DNA of 64,000 bases from Zygotorulaspora mrakii (taxonomy: Eukaryota > Ascomycota > Saccharomycetes > Saccharomycetales > Saccharomycetaceae), in assembly GCF_013402915.1 (NCBI RefSeq), contig NC_050719.1, forward strand, positions 310,001 to 374,000, written 5' to 3'. Position 1 is the stretch's first letter, and each line of letters opens with the position of its first letter. Shown piece after piece: positions 63,939 to 64,000 of this stretch. A program made the translations under genes and the position numbers. The notes under the pieces are model-generated. The model was given only the letters and a program-made list of their open reading frames with translations. It ran no database searches and was not told the DNA's origin.

Positions 63939-64000
63939 ATGACATTAGCGGGTGCATTAGCAGGAACATTCCAGTTTTTTCTTCGTCGAGAACCGCTTCC
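63939..64000 (+). CDS. Possible start of a gene cut by the window edge
   Basis: An ATG at 63939 opens a frame of 20 complete codons to the edge, beginning MTLAGALAGTFQFFLRREPL. The residues are hydrophobic and then basic, which could suit a targeting or membrane segment. It is placed divergently from MEC1 at a normal distance. It is too short to identify, and chance cannot be excluded. Confidence 0.25.
   Translation, partial: MTLAGALAGTFQFFLRREPL

Overview
The window is budding-yeast nuclear DNA from the family Saccharomycetaceae. Nearly every long open frame is recognisable as the counterpart of a Saccharomyces cerevisiae gene. Genes are dense and almost intron-free, and the one intron found has the yeast-type TACTAAC branch site. 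Three tRNA genes have normal yeast form. Gene order suggests a species that did not go through the whole-genome duplication (WGD). Genes that S. cerevisiae splits between chromosomes III and X, and between VII and XVI, sit here in one interleaved row with no second copies and with matching strands. A Zygosaccharomyces/Torulaspora-type species is my best guess, but I cannot name the species from sequence alone. Gene identities rest on protein similarity and synteny recalled from knowledge; no search was run.

Left block (1-21.4 kb): ELO2-type fatty acid elongase, RRP43 (exosome), RBK1 (ribokinase), UBP12 (deubiquitinase), one PHO87/PHO90 low-affinity phosphate transporter, tRNA-Thr, ACO2 (aconitase family), a long SH3-containing BUD5-type RasGEF, and ECM25. 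This merges the YCR034-038 and YJL196-201 tracks.

Middle (21.6-31.5 kb): an intron-containing tRNA-Lys, a small unrecognised gene, a 1.2-kb GC-rich spacer, PIL1 (eisosome), COG4 (Golgi tethering), FHL1 (ribosomal-protein gene regulator) and PRE2 (proteasome beta5). Right-middle (31.5-52.6 kb): RPL11, SNT309, MRP13, GCD2, MRPL51, a two-exon YPR098C-like membrane protein, TOM20, SLX9, the YPR097W homologue, tRNA-Val, a 1.9-kb gene-free stretch, SYT1 (Arf GEF), RDS3, ASR1, TWF1 and a YGR079W-like gene. This merges the YPR091-105 and YGR079-086 tracks.

Right end (52.6-64 kb): a 1.5-kb spacer with an unassigned promoter-like block, NVJ2 and MEC1 (checkpoint kinase). MEC1 marks a synteny change relative to S. 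cerevisiae. A gene start may be cut by the right edge.

The genes are mostly independent housekeeping units. Functional links are the RPL11/FHL1 pair (Rap1-like sites precede RPL11), mitochondrial genes (ACO2, MRP13, MRPL51, TOM20), ribosome or RNA factors (RRP43, SLX9, SNT309, RDS3, GCD2) and membrane-traffic genes (COG4, SYT1, NVJ2). I found no transposon, CRISPR, viral or clearly foreign cassette. The items most worth a second look are the YPR098C-like cryptic exon with two competing start/splice pairs, the orphan promoter near 52.9 kb, the GC-rich E-box spacer before PIL1, and the long SH3-bearing BUD5.
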